Origin: Actinomycetes bacterium
Lineage (GTDB): Bacteria; Actinomycetota; Actinomycetes; Propionibacteriales; Propionibacteriaceae
Reading direction: 5' to 3'
DNA length: 9,248 nt
Assembly: GCA_023387135.1 (NCBI GenBank)
Contig: JAEWIK010000369.1
Coordinates: forward strand, 1-9,248
Both the position numbers and the translations under genes were made by a program. The notes below the pieces were generated by a model. That model searched no databases. It saw only the letters and a program-made list of their open reading frames with translations, and was not told the DNA's origin. Below, piece after piece: positions 1 through 5,709 of the stretch. The first letter of the stretch is position 1. Each line of letters opens with the position of its first letter.

Positions 1-787
1 CGTCCGGGTTCCAGAGGGCGAGCAGGTCCGCCTCGGGCAGCGGCCGGTCGGCCTGCCGCAGCGCGCCGAGCAGGACGCCGCGCGCCTGCCTGTCGGTGCC
101 CTCGTAGGGCTGGTGCCTGCGTCCTTCCGCGGTTCGGGGACGTCCCAGGGCCAGCCAGGCGCAGCTCGCCGCGACGGGGCACTCGTCGCAGCGCGGGCTC
201 ATCGCGGTGCACAGCGTGGCGCCGAACTCCATGGCTCCGACAGACCAGCGCACCGCCTCGGCGTCGTCGGCCGGGAGCCAGTCCGCGGCACGGGCCCGCT
301 CGGCGACCGAGAGTGACCGGCCGGGGAGTTCCTCGCCGCCTTCCAGCCGGGCGATCACCCGCCGCACGTTGGTGTCGAGCACGACGTGACGCCTGCCGTG
401 GGCGAAGGTCGCGACGGCGGCGGCCGTGTACTCCCCGACGCCGGGCAGCGCGCGCAGGTCGTCCAGCGACGACGGGACCTCGCCGTCGTGGCGTTCGAGG
501 ATCGCCGTCGCGGCCTGATGCAGCCGCAGCGCCCGGCGGGGGTAGCCCAGCCTCCCCCAGGCGCGGACGGCCTCGCCCGCCGGCTCGGCGGCGAGGGCGG
601 CGGGAGTCGGCCAGCGCGCCAGCCACTGCCGCCAGGGCTGTTCCACCCTCGACACCGGCGTCTGCTGCAGCATGAACTCGCTCACCATCACTCCCCACGG
701 GGTGACGCCGGCGGCGCGCCACGGCAGGTCACGCGCGTGGGAGGCGTACCACGCGATCACCTCCAGGGCGACTGCAGTTCGGTCCAC
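1..787 (-). CDS. mutY: A/G-specific adenine DNA glycosylase MutY (3' end cut by window edge)
   Basis: Removes adenine mispaired with 8-oxoguanine or guanine, starting base excision repair. 262 codons are visible; the C-terminus lies beyond base 1. Numbering from the GTG start matches E. coli MutY closely. Catalytic Glu is E37 in VSEFMLQQTPV (QQ at 41-42). The helix-hairpin-helix is LPGVGEYTAAAV (114-125). The second catalytic Asp is D138 in VLDTNVRRV. The 4Fe-4S ligands are C193, C200, C203 and C209, spaced C-x6-C-x2-C-x5-C. Tyr120 in place of the endonuclease III Lys argues for a monofunctional glycosylase; a MIG-type thymine glycosylase shares this Tyr but is less likely in this gene context. 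An in-frame TAG at 797-799 (minus strand) excludes a longer start, so GTG at 787 is the first candidate. There is no Shine-Dalgarno; a -10 box sits 6 nt upstream. It is divergent from the 890 gene. Confidence 0.94.
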   Translation of the reverse strand, partial: MDRTAVALEVIAWYASHARDLPWRAAGVTPWGVMVSEFMLQQTPVSRVEQPWRQWLARWPTPAALAAEPAGEAVRAWGRLGYPRRALRLHQAATAILERHDGEVPSSLDDLRALPGVGEYTAAAVATFAHGRRHVVLDTNVRRVIARLEGGEELPGRSLSVAERARAADWLPADDAEAVRWSVGAMEFGATLCTAMSPRCDECPVAASCAWLALGRPRTAEGRRHQPYEGTDRQARGVLLGALRQADRPLPEADLLALWNPD

Positions 788-799
788 CGGGCAACCCTA
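788..799 (-). promoter_or_regulatory. Leaderless promoter of mutY (-10 TAGGGT)
   Basis: On the minus strand TAGGGT (799 to 794) fits the actinobacterial -10 consensus TANNNT. It is followed by 6 nt (tgcccg) and then the GTG start of mutY. No purine-rich ribosome binding site is present, so the transcript probably begins at the start codon. I could not find a convincing -35. Confidence 0.55.
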
Positions 800-877
800 T
801 GCGGTCAGCCGGGGCACTTCTCGGTCGGGATGGGCGGGTAGCGGCGTGGGGTGCGGCCCGCCGCGGCGCGGGGAATC

Positions 878-889
878 TAGCCTTGCGCC
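878..889 (+). promoter_or_regulatory. Leaderless promoter of the 890 gene (-10 TAGCCT)
   Basis: TAGCCT (878-883) fits TANNNT and ends 6 nt before the ATG at 890. The nearest purine-rich stretch (GGGGAA, ending at 875) is 14 nt away, too far for a normal Shine-Dalgarno, so a leaderless mRNA is likely. No clear -35 is visible in the very GC-rich upstream DNA. With the mutY promoter it makes up a 102-bp divergent region. Confidence 0.5.
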
Positions 890-1546
890 ATGGGATCTGT
901 GCTCCACCCTGTCGGCCCGGAGCAATCCTCGGTCTACTGGCGCCGCCGGGCTCTCGTACTGGTGCTGGCGCTCGTCGTCGTGGTGGCGCTGGTCGTCGGC
1001 GTGTGGTGGGCGTGGCCCGGGAAGGGCGCCGTGAGCGCCGTCCCGCCGCCCCCGTCGTCGACGCCCTCGGTGCAGCCCAGTTCGACGCCGGCCTCCTCGA
1101 GCGCCAAGCCGTCCCCCACCGCCACCCCGACGGCCACCGCCACGGCCCCGGCCGCCCCCACCGCCTGCGACCCGGCGTCGGTGAAGCTCGGGGTCAAGGG
1201 CTTCGCGCGGGTCAAGCTGTCGGGCAAGCAGCAGTTCGCCCTCACCGTGACGAACAGCGGGAAGGTGGCGTGCATCCTCACCGTCAACGCCGACAGCTAC
1301 ACGCTGACGGTGAAGTCGGGCAAGGACAGGATCTGGAGCACCGCCGACTGCGCGAAGTGGCTGCCGTCCAAGAAGCTCACCGTGAAGCCGAGCGCCGCCT
1401 ACGAGTTCAAGGTCACCTGGCCGCTGGTCAGGTCGAAGGCTTCCTGCAAGACCACCAAGGACCCCCTCAACGCGGGCACCTATGTGGCGACCGCCCTGTT
1501 CCGCGGCACCGCCTCCGCACGCCAGGTGATCCGGCTCACGAAGTAG
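890..1546 (+). CDS. Membrane-anchored extracytoplasmic protein with Ser/Thr/Pro linker, function unknown
   Basis: A 218-residue protein that I do not recognise as a named family. A short cytoplasmic N-terminus ends in RRR (18-20). One long hydrophobic segment follows (about 21-42, Leu/Val-rich, then WWAW). The region 50-91 is low-complexity Pro/Ser/Thr/Ala, typical of a cell-wall-spanning linker. A compact beta-rich domain runs from about 93 to 218 and holds four cysteines (93, 128, 154, 186), enough for two disulfides outside the cell. The pattern of a 'VTNSGKVAC' strand, 'DRIWS', 'LTVKPSAAYEFKVTW' and 'LNAGTYVATALFRG' resembles Ig-like BsuPI or DUF4232-type folds; this is inference from strand pattern only. 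Topology should be N-in/C-out, since no cleavable signal peptide or lipobox is evident. It is divergent from mutY and convergent with disA. The start is supported by the upstream -10 box; the stop is TAG. Confidence 0.85.
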   Translation: MGSVLHPVGPEQSSVYWRRRALVLVLALVVVVALVVGVWWAWPGKGAVSAVPPPPSSTPSVQPSSTPASSSAKPSPTATPTATATAPAAPTACDPASVKLGVKGFARVKLSGKQQFALTVTNSGKVACILTVNADSYTLTVKSGKDRIWSTADCAKWLPSKKLTVKPSAAYEFKVTWPLVRSKASCKTTKDPLNAGTYVATALFRGTASARQVIRLTK

Positions 1547-1560
1547 GGCGGTTGTCCGCC
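1547..1560. terminator. Small GC hairpin between the convergent 890 gene and disA
   Basis: GGCGG (1547-1551), loop TTGT, CCGCC (1556-1560) forms a perfect 5-bp stem directly after the TAG stop of the 890 gene, within the 46-bp convergent gap before the disA stop. There is no T-tract on either strand, so this is at best a weak terminator or 3'-end stabiliser. Confidence 0.3.
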
Positions 1561-1592
1561 GCCGGCGTCGAGCACGGGCGGGGCCGCGGAGG

Positions 1593-2657
1593 TCAGCCCT
1601 GCAGGTCGATCCGCTCGCTGAAGGTGGTCTCCGTCAGCCGGGCCAGGCCGTCGCGCACGATCCTCACCACCGCGTAGTCGACACCCTCGACGCTCATCAG
1701 CTCGTTGGCGCTCGCTCCGAGCATCGCCTGCAACGACCCGAAGTGGTCGACGAGCCTGTCAGCAGCGCCGCGCGGCAGCCTGCCGAGCTGGGCGAGCTGG
1801 CGGTAGCCGCGCACCGGCAGCCGGGCGTCCAGGGTGCCGGGGACGAGCCGGATCTTCTTCGCCACCAGGGCGGGGTCGAGCAGGTCGTCGGCGGCCAGCG
1901 GACGCAGCGCCGCCAGTTCCAGCGACGTCTCGCCGGTGCCGTAGTCGCGGGCGAGCGCGTCGGCGAGTTCGGGCACGCCGGCGGTGAGTTCCTGCAACTG
2001 GAGCGCGACCATGCGGCCGTCGGTGCCGAGTTCGACGAGGATGTCGCCGATCTCGTCGGCGAGGCGCCGCACCTGCTCGACGCGCTTGGCGACGCCGGCC
2101 ACGTCCTCGACGGTGACGGCGTCCTGCACCTCCAGGGTGGTCAGCCGGTTGGCGGCGTCGGCGAGCCGGTCGCGGTAGCGTCCGAGCGTCGCCAGCGCCT
2201 GGTCGGCGCGGGCCATCAACTGCTCGGGACGCTGCAGCGGATAGCGGTAGCCGTCGAGGAAGAGCGCGATCGAGGACATCGACGCGGAGACTGTGACGAC
2301 CGGCAGCCCCGACTGGCGGGCGACGCGGTCGGCGGTCCGGTGCCGCGTGCCGGTCTCGGCGGTGGGCAGGGACGCGTCGGGCATGAGGTGGGCGCCGGCA
2401 TGGACGATCCTGGTCAGGTCGGCGTCCAGCAGGATGGCGCCGTCCATCTTGGCCAACTCGCGCAGGGCCGTCGACGTCAGCGGCACGTCCACCGCGAACC
2501 CTCCGGTGACCAGGCCCGCCACCTTGTCGTTGGACCCGAGCACGATGAGGGCGCCGGTGCGTCCGTGCACGATCCTGTCCAGGCCGTCCCGCAACTCGGT
2601 GCCCGGACTGACCAGGGCAAGTTGCTCGCGGAGCCGGTGCCGCAACGCTCGATCCAC
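1593..2657 (-). CDS. disA: DNA integrity scanning diadenylate cyclase DisA
   Basis: Condenses two ATP into cyclic di-AMP; DisA octamers bind branched DNA and couple second-messenger output to DNA integrity. The 354-residue length is normal for the family. The N-terminal DAC domain (about 1-145) carries both active-site signatures, DGA (72-74) and RHRTA (105-109), with the supporting GALIVLG and GGFAVDVPL segments. A helical linker follows (about 146-280), with a coiled-coil-prone stretch near 150-205. The C-terminal helix-hairpin-helix DNA-binding region is about 285-345 (LGRLPRGAADRL, then SVEGVDYAVVRIVRDGL). Start is GTG at 2657: an in-frame TAG at 2691-2693 and the lack of ATG/GTG/TTG in between exclude anything longer, and GAGGA lies 4 nt upstream. 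It lies 73 bp downstream of radA on the same strand but has its own candidate promoter. RadA binding to and inhibiting DisA is known in Bacillus, which makes the pairing meaningful. Confidence 0.97.
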   Translation of the reverse strand: MDRALRHRLREQLALVSPGTELRDGLDRIVHGRTGALIVLGSNDKVAGLVTGGFAVDVPLTSTALRELAKMDGAILLDADLTRIVHAGAHLMPDASLPTAETGTRHRTADRVARQSGLPVVTVSASMSSIALFLDGYRYPLQRPEQLMARADQALATLGRYRDRLADAANRLTTLEVQDAVTVEDVAGVAKRVEQVRRLADEIGDILVELGTDGRMVALQLQELTAGVPELADALARDYGTGETSLELAALRPLAADDLLDPALVAKKIRLVPGTLDARLPVRGYRQLAQLGRLPRGAADRLVDHFGSLQAMLGASANELMSVEGVDYAVVRIVRDGLARLTETTFSERIDLQG

Positions 2658-2693
2658 AGTTTCCTCGCACGCTCTCGGGGTGCCTTCAGCCTA
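2658..2693 (-). promoter_or_regulatory. disA -10 box (TAGGCT), short leader and ribosome binding site
   Basis: On the minus strand TAGGCT (2693 to 2688) fits TANNNT. A start about 7 nt downstream would give a leader of roughly 24 nt, ending in GAGGA 4 nt before the GTG start. So, unlike its neighbours, disA appears to have a conventional leader. No good -35 is seen. The box lies inside the inverted repeat 2689-2719. Confidence 0.4.
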
Positions 2694-2719
2694 GGGCCTG
2701 CCACCAGCGCTACCTAGGC
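2689..2719. repeat. Inverted repeat GCCTAGG / CCTAGGC over the disA promoter
   Basis: GCCTAGG (2689-2695) and CCTAGGC (2713-2719) are perfect 7-bp inverted arms around a 17-nt spacer. Each contains the self-palindrome CCTAGG, and their centres are 23 bp apart, about two helical turns. The left arm contains the disA -10 box. This could be a paired operator, or just two -10-like boxes. Confidence 0.5.
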
Positions 2720-2730
2720 GTGGACGAGTG

Positions 2731-4143
2731 TCAGTCGCCGGCGACCATCTCGAGGTGCGGGCGGCCCTCGTCGGAGGTGCGGCGGCGGGCGTCCCGGCGC
2801 AGGCCCAGCATGCCGAGGGCGTCGGCGACCGTGGCAGCCTCGATGACCCGCATGCCGGTGCCCTTCACCGCGCTGCCCTGCGGCACTATCGCCACCGGGA
2901 AGCCCAGTCTTCCCGCCTCGGAGAGCCTGCGTTCGAGGCCCGGCACGCGGCGCAACTCGCCCGACAGGCCGACCTCGCCGAGGGCGACGATCGGGTAGCT
3001 GAAGGCGTGTTCGGCGGCGGCCGACGCGACGGCTATCGCGATGGCGAGGTCGGCGGTCGGGTCGCTGACGCTGGCGCCACCGACCGTCGAGACGTAGACC
3101 TCGCGGGTGTGCAGCGTGACGCCAGCCTTGCGTTGCAGCACGGCGAGGATCATCGACACCCTGCCGAACTCGACGCCGTGGGTGACCCGTCGCGGCGCGG
3201 GAGCCGCGGTCGGCACGACGAGCGCCTGCACCTCGGCCAGCAGCGGACGCCTGCCTTCCAGGCTCACCGCCAGGCAGGTGCCGGCGGCGGGCTCGCTGTG
3301 CCGGGAGACGAACAACCCCGACGGGTCCGGCACCTCGCGGATGCCGCCGGCGTCGAGCTCGAAGCAGCCGACCTCGTCGGCGGGGCCGTAGCGGTTCTTC
3401 GTGGCCCTCAGCATCCTGAAGCCCGAGTGCCTGTCGCCCTCGAAGGAGAGCACGACGTCGACGAGGTGTTCGAGCGTCCGCGGCCCGGCGACCGAGCCGT
3501 CCTTGGTGACGTGGCCGACGAGGATCACCGGCAGGGCGAGTTGCTTCGCCACCCGCACCAGCGCACCGGTCGCCTCGCGCACCTGGGTCACCCCGCCCGG
3601 CACCCCGTCCACCGACGGCAGGCTCACCGTCTGGATCGAGTCGAGCACGAGCAGTTTGGGCTTCAGTTGCTCGATGTGCCCGAGCACCGTGGCGAGGTCG
3701 GGCTCGGCGGCGAGGTAGAGCCTGTCCTGGACCGCTCCCGTCCGCTCGGCACGCTGCCTCACCTGGCCGGCGGACTCCTCGGCGGTGACGTAGAGGGTGT
3801 CGTGGCCCGCGGCGGCCCAGCGCGCGGCGACCTCCAGCAGCAGCGTCGACTTGCCCACGCCAGGCTCGCCCGCGAGCAGGATGACGCCGCCCGGCGTGAT
3901 GCCCTTGCCGAGCACCCTGTCGAGTTCGCCGATGCCGGTCGGGACGCCCGCGGTCGTGCTCGCATCCACCCGCGAGATCGGCAGGGCGGCGCGCGCCGGG
4001 TTGACGGCGTTCACCGACGCGGTGGGGGCGTGGACCTCGGAGACGCTGCCCCACGTCTGGCACTCGCCACACCGTCCCACCCAACGTGCCGACTGCCAGC
4101 CGCACTCGCTGCACCGGTACGAGGTCGAGGGGTTCTTCGCCAT
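2731..4143 (-). CDS. radA: DNA repair protein RadA (Sms), RecA-like branch-migration ATPase
   Basis: A 470-residue hexameric ATPase that helps process recombination intermediates and branch migration. Domains in order: an N-terminal zinc finger with C11, C14, C25 and C28 (CxxC-x10-CxxC); a RecA-like ATPase with Walker A GEPGVGKST (92-100) and Walker B LLVLDSI (164-170); the RadA-specific motif at 249-253, reading KNRYG where KNRFG is usual; and a C-terminal Lon-protease-like domain (about 320-450) with GGASVSDPTADLAIA and LGEVGLSGELRRV. The frame stays open 14 codons further upstream, but ATG at 4143 is preferred: it gives the family N-terminus MAK, directly precedes the zinc finger, and lies 7 nt after a -10 box. 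It is divergent from the sugar-transport operon and upstream of disA, a conserved pairing in Gram-positives. Its promoter suggests damage induction independent of LexA. Confidence 0.97.
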   Translation of the reverse strand: MAKNPSTSYRCSECGWQSARWVGRCGECQTWGSVSEVHAPTASVNAVNPARAALPISRVDASTTAGVPTGIGELDRVLGKGITPGGVILLAGEPGVGKSTLLLEVAARWAAAGHDTLYVTAEESAGQVRQRAERTGAVQDRLYLAAEPDLATVLGHIEQLKPKLLVLDSIQTVSLPSVDGVPGGVTQVREATGALVRVAKQLALPVILVGHVTKDGSVAGPRTLEHLVDVVLSFEGDRHSGFRMLRATKNRYGPADEVGCFELDAGGIREVPDPSGLFVSRHSEPAAGTCLAVSLEGRRPLLAEVQALVVPTAAPAPRRVTHGVEFGRVSMILAVLQRKAGVTLHTREVYVSTVGGASVSDPTADLAIAIAVASAAAEHAFSYPIVALGEVGLSGELRRVPGLERRLSEAGRLGFPVAIVPQGSAVKGTGMRVIEAATVADALGMLGLRRDARRRTSDEGRPHLEMVAGD

Positions 4144-4173
4144 GCCCAGCACCCTAGGCGACGGCACTGACAG
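4144..4173 (-). promoter_or_regulatory. RecA-independent DNA-damage (PafBC-type) promoter of radA, leaderless
   Basis: On the minus strand CTGTCAGTG (4173 to 4165), 8 nt, then TAGGGT (4156 to 4151) matches the mycobacterial RecA-independent damage promoter TTGTCRGTG-N8-TANNNT at every position except the first T, with the exact spacing. Seven nt then separate it from the ATG at 4143, predicting a leaderless transcript. In mycobacteria this promoter class is activated by the WYL-domain heterodimer PafBC, and radA is a known member. Confidence 0.78.
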
Positions 4174-4224
4174 GGCCCGCGACACGCCAGCCCGCCGCTA
4201 TGCGGAATCGTTACAGACTGCCGC

Positions 4225-4254
4225 TGGACAGACGGCGCACGCAAAGGCTAGGTT
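4225..4254 (+). promoter_or_regulatory. Promoter of the sugar-uptake operon
   Basis: TGGACA (4225-4230; 5 of 6 against TTGACA), an 18-bp spacer and TAGGTT (4249-4254; fits TANNNT). The transcript would start near 4261 and have a leader of about 80 nt before the binding-protein gene. It is the only promoter here with a recognisable -35. Confidence 0.55.
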
Positions 4255-4257
4255 GAA

Positions 4258-4271
4258 CGAAAACCTTTTCG
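4258..4271. promoter_or_regulatory. Palindromic operator candidate over the transcription start
   Basis: CGAAAA (4258-4263), CC, TTTTCG (4266-4271) is a perfect 6-bp inverted repeat starting 3 nt after the -10 box and covering the predicted +1. Its A/T-rich arms stand out in this GC-rich DNA. The position is classic for a repressor of a carbohydrate operon (LacI, GntR or ROK type; I cannot choose). A looser outer pair, TTGAA (4253-4257) and TTCAA (4277-4281), flanks it asymmetrically. Confidence 0.55.
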
Positions 4272-4341
4272 GGAGTTTCAAAGACGCCTGTCCGAGGGCG
4301 TCACGCTCGCAGCGGCTCCCGTCAACGCCAGGAGATCGATG

Positions 4342-5637
4342 ATGACTCGAAGGTGGCTCAAAGCCTTTTCGTTGGTGGTGGGCGTCGCCCTGCCACTCAC
4401 CCTGGTCGCGTGCTCGTCGGGCGGCGCGACCCCCACCGCCGCACCCTCAGCGGGTGCGTCGAACGCCGAAGGAACCGATGACGGCGCGAAGCTGACCCTG
4501 TGGACCCGCGCGCCCCTGGAGAAGCAGGCCAAGCTGCTCGTCGAGGCCTACAACGCCAGCCACAAGAATCAGGTCGAGCTCACCGTCGTCCCCAACGACG
4601 ACTACGTGGCCAAGGTGGGCGCCGCTGCCGGGTCGAAGGGCCTCCCCGACCTGTTCGCCGCCGACATCGTCTACGTCCCGAACTGGGTGCGCCAGGGACT
4701 GTTCCAGGACATGACGGGCAGGATCGACGCCCTGCCCTTCAAGGACTCCATCAACCAGGGTCACGTCACGGCGGGCACCGCCGACGGCAAGAAGTACGTC
4801 CTGCCCTTCGTGCTCGACATCTCGATGCTCTTCTGGAACAAGGACCTCTTCAAGGAGGCGGGCCTCGACCCCGAGAAGGCTCCCGCCAGCATGGCCGAGT
4901 ACGCCGACGCCGCCAAGAAGATCCAGGGCCTCAACAAGCCGGGCGTCTACGGCACCGCGACCGGCCTGAACTGCGGCGGTTGCATGGTGTTCACGTGGTT
5001 CCCCAGCATCTGGGCCTCCGGCGACCAGGTCATGAACCCCGACGGCACCCAGTCCCTGCTGAACGGCGCCAACGCCAAGAAGGTCTTCGACACCTGGCGT
5101 GACCTGTGGAGCGCCGGCGCGGTCCTGCCGTCGTCGAAGGACGAGGCAGGCGCGACCTGGACCGCGGGCTTCACCGAGGGCAAGGTCGGCCTGATGTTCT
5201 ACCCGGCCACCCTCATGTCCTCCACCCCGTTCGACGCCGGCGTCGCGGGCATCCCCGGCGTGAGCGGTGGCGCCTCCACCTTCGTCGGTGGTGACGGCAT
5301 CGGCATCTCCAAGGACTCCACGAAGGCCGACCAGGCCTGGAACTTCCTGAACTGGATGATGTCCGAGGACGCTCAGGTCGGCGTGCTCGCCAAGGACAAC
5401 GACGCCGTCTCCCGCGGCGACCTCGCCAACAACGAGTACGCGTCCAAGGACCCGCGGATGGTGACTGTCAACCAGGTAGCGGCCAAGGGCCAGACCCCGG
5501 TCGCGCTGAACTTCCAGCAGGCCTTCAACGCAGTGGGTAGCCCCTGGGTGACGATGGTGCGCAACCAGGTGCTCAACGGCGCGAACACCGTCGACGCCGA
5601 CAACGAGCAGATCACGGCGATTCTCGCCCAGCAGTGA
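4342..5637 (+). CDS. ABC transporter solute-binding lipoprotein (CUT1, family 1)
   Basis: Captures the sugar outside the membrane and delivers it to the two permeases downstream. 431 residues, usual for the family. The signal peptide has a basic start (TRRWLK), a hydrophobic core and a lipobox LVAC with the lipid-modified Cys at 24, then a Ser/Ala/Thr/Gly-rich tether to about 49. The mature domain starts with KLTLWTR and shows family features: a GLPDLFAADIVYVPNWV segment, YVLPFVLDISMLFWNKDLFKEAGLDP, and a C-terminal lobe with FVGGDGIGISKDSTKADQAWNFLNWM. Apart from the lipid Cys, the only cysteines are in NCGGC (C211, C214), a probable disulfide. ATG at 4339 and 4342 are adjacent; AGGAG (4330-4334) is 7 nt from 4342 but only 4 from 4339, so 4342 is preferred. 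First gene of the operon. The exact sugar is not readable from the sequence; the adjacent GH127 gene suggests arabinose-containing oligosaccharides. Confidence 0.93.
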   Translation: MTRRWLKAFSLVVGVALPLTLVACSSGGATPTAAPSAGASNAEGTDDGAKLTLWTRAPLEKQAKLLVEAYNASHKNQVELTVVPNDDYVAKVGAAAGSKGLPDLFAADIVYVPNWVRQGLFQDMTGRIDALPFKDSINQGHVTAGTADGKKYVLPFVLDISMLFWNKDLFKEAGLDPEKAPASMAEYADAAKKIQGLNKPGVYGTATGLNCGGCMVFTWFPSIWASGDQVMNPDGTQSLLNGANAKKVFDTWRDLWSAGAVLPSSKDEAGATWTAGFTEGKVGLMFYPATLMSSTPFDAGVAGIPGVSGGASTFVGGDGIGISKDSTKADQAWNFLNWMMSEDAQVGVLAKDNDAVSRGDLANNEYASKDPRMVTVNQVAAKGQTPVALNFQQAFNAVGSPWVTMVRNQVLNGANTVDADNEQITAILAQQ

Positions 5638-5641
5638 GAGT

Positions 5642-5678
5642 GAGGCTGCCGGGCGCCGCGAGAGCGTCCGGCAGCCTC
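5642..5678 (+). promoter_or_regulatory. Strong intercistronic stem-loop between binding protein and permease genes
   Basis: GAGGCTGCCGG (5642-5652) and CCGGCAGCCTC (5668-5678) are perfect 11-bp arms, starting 4 nt after the binding-protein stop. Four further inner pairs (one G-U) extend the stem to about 15 bp with a 7-nt loop at 5657-5663. No T-tract follows, and the operon continues, so this is more likely a 3'-end stabiliser or partial attenuator than a full terminator. It would favour excess binding protein over permeases, as known for malE-malF-type operons. Confidence 0.7.
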
Positions 5679-5696
5679 GTCGCTGCCGGTGTGGAC

Positions 5697-5703
5697 AGGA
5701 AGG
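5697..5703 (+). promoter_or_regulatory. Ribosome binding site deciding the first permease start
   Basis: AGGAAGG lies 6 nt upstream of ATG 5710. A GTG at 5689, in the same frame, precedes this site and has no such signal, so it is not the likely start. Confidence 0.7.
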
Positions 5704-5709
5704 TCGAGC

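Noticed and set aside
1..787. Assignment of the left-edge gene as endonuclease III or MIG thymine glycosylase
   Set aside because: The catalytic lysine of endonuclease III is replaced by Tyr, and E37, the QQ pair and gene context fit actinobacterial MutY best.
1743..4170. Long plus-strand frames (1743-2717 and 2728-4170) opposite disA and radA
   Set aside because: Arg/Gly/His-rich antisense shadows without motifs. The minus strand encodes complete, well-conserved DisA and RadA.
4144..4185. 14-codon N-terminal extension of RadA
   Set aside because: It would be translated through the predicted promoter. The family N-terminus begins at MAK just before the zinc finger.
4258..4271. LexA/SOS box for the radA divergent region
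   Set aside because: The actinobacterial SOS box needs GAAC-N4-GTTC-type half-sites. Here the arms are CGAAAA/TTTTCG, and the damage signal for radA is of the PafBC type instead.
4255..4338. Possible riboswitch in the 80-nt leader of the transport operon
   Set aside because: The leader is short, and apart from the operator palindrome I see no conserved aptamer pattern, including that of the c-di-AMP class.
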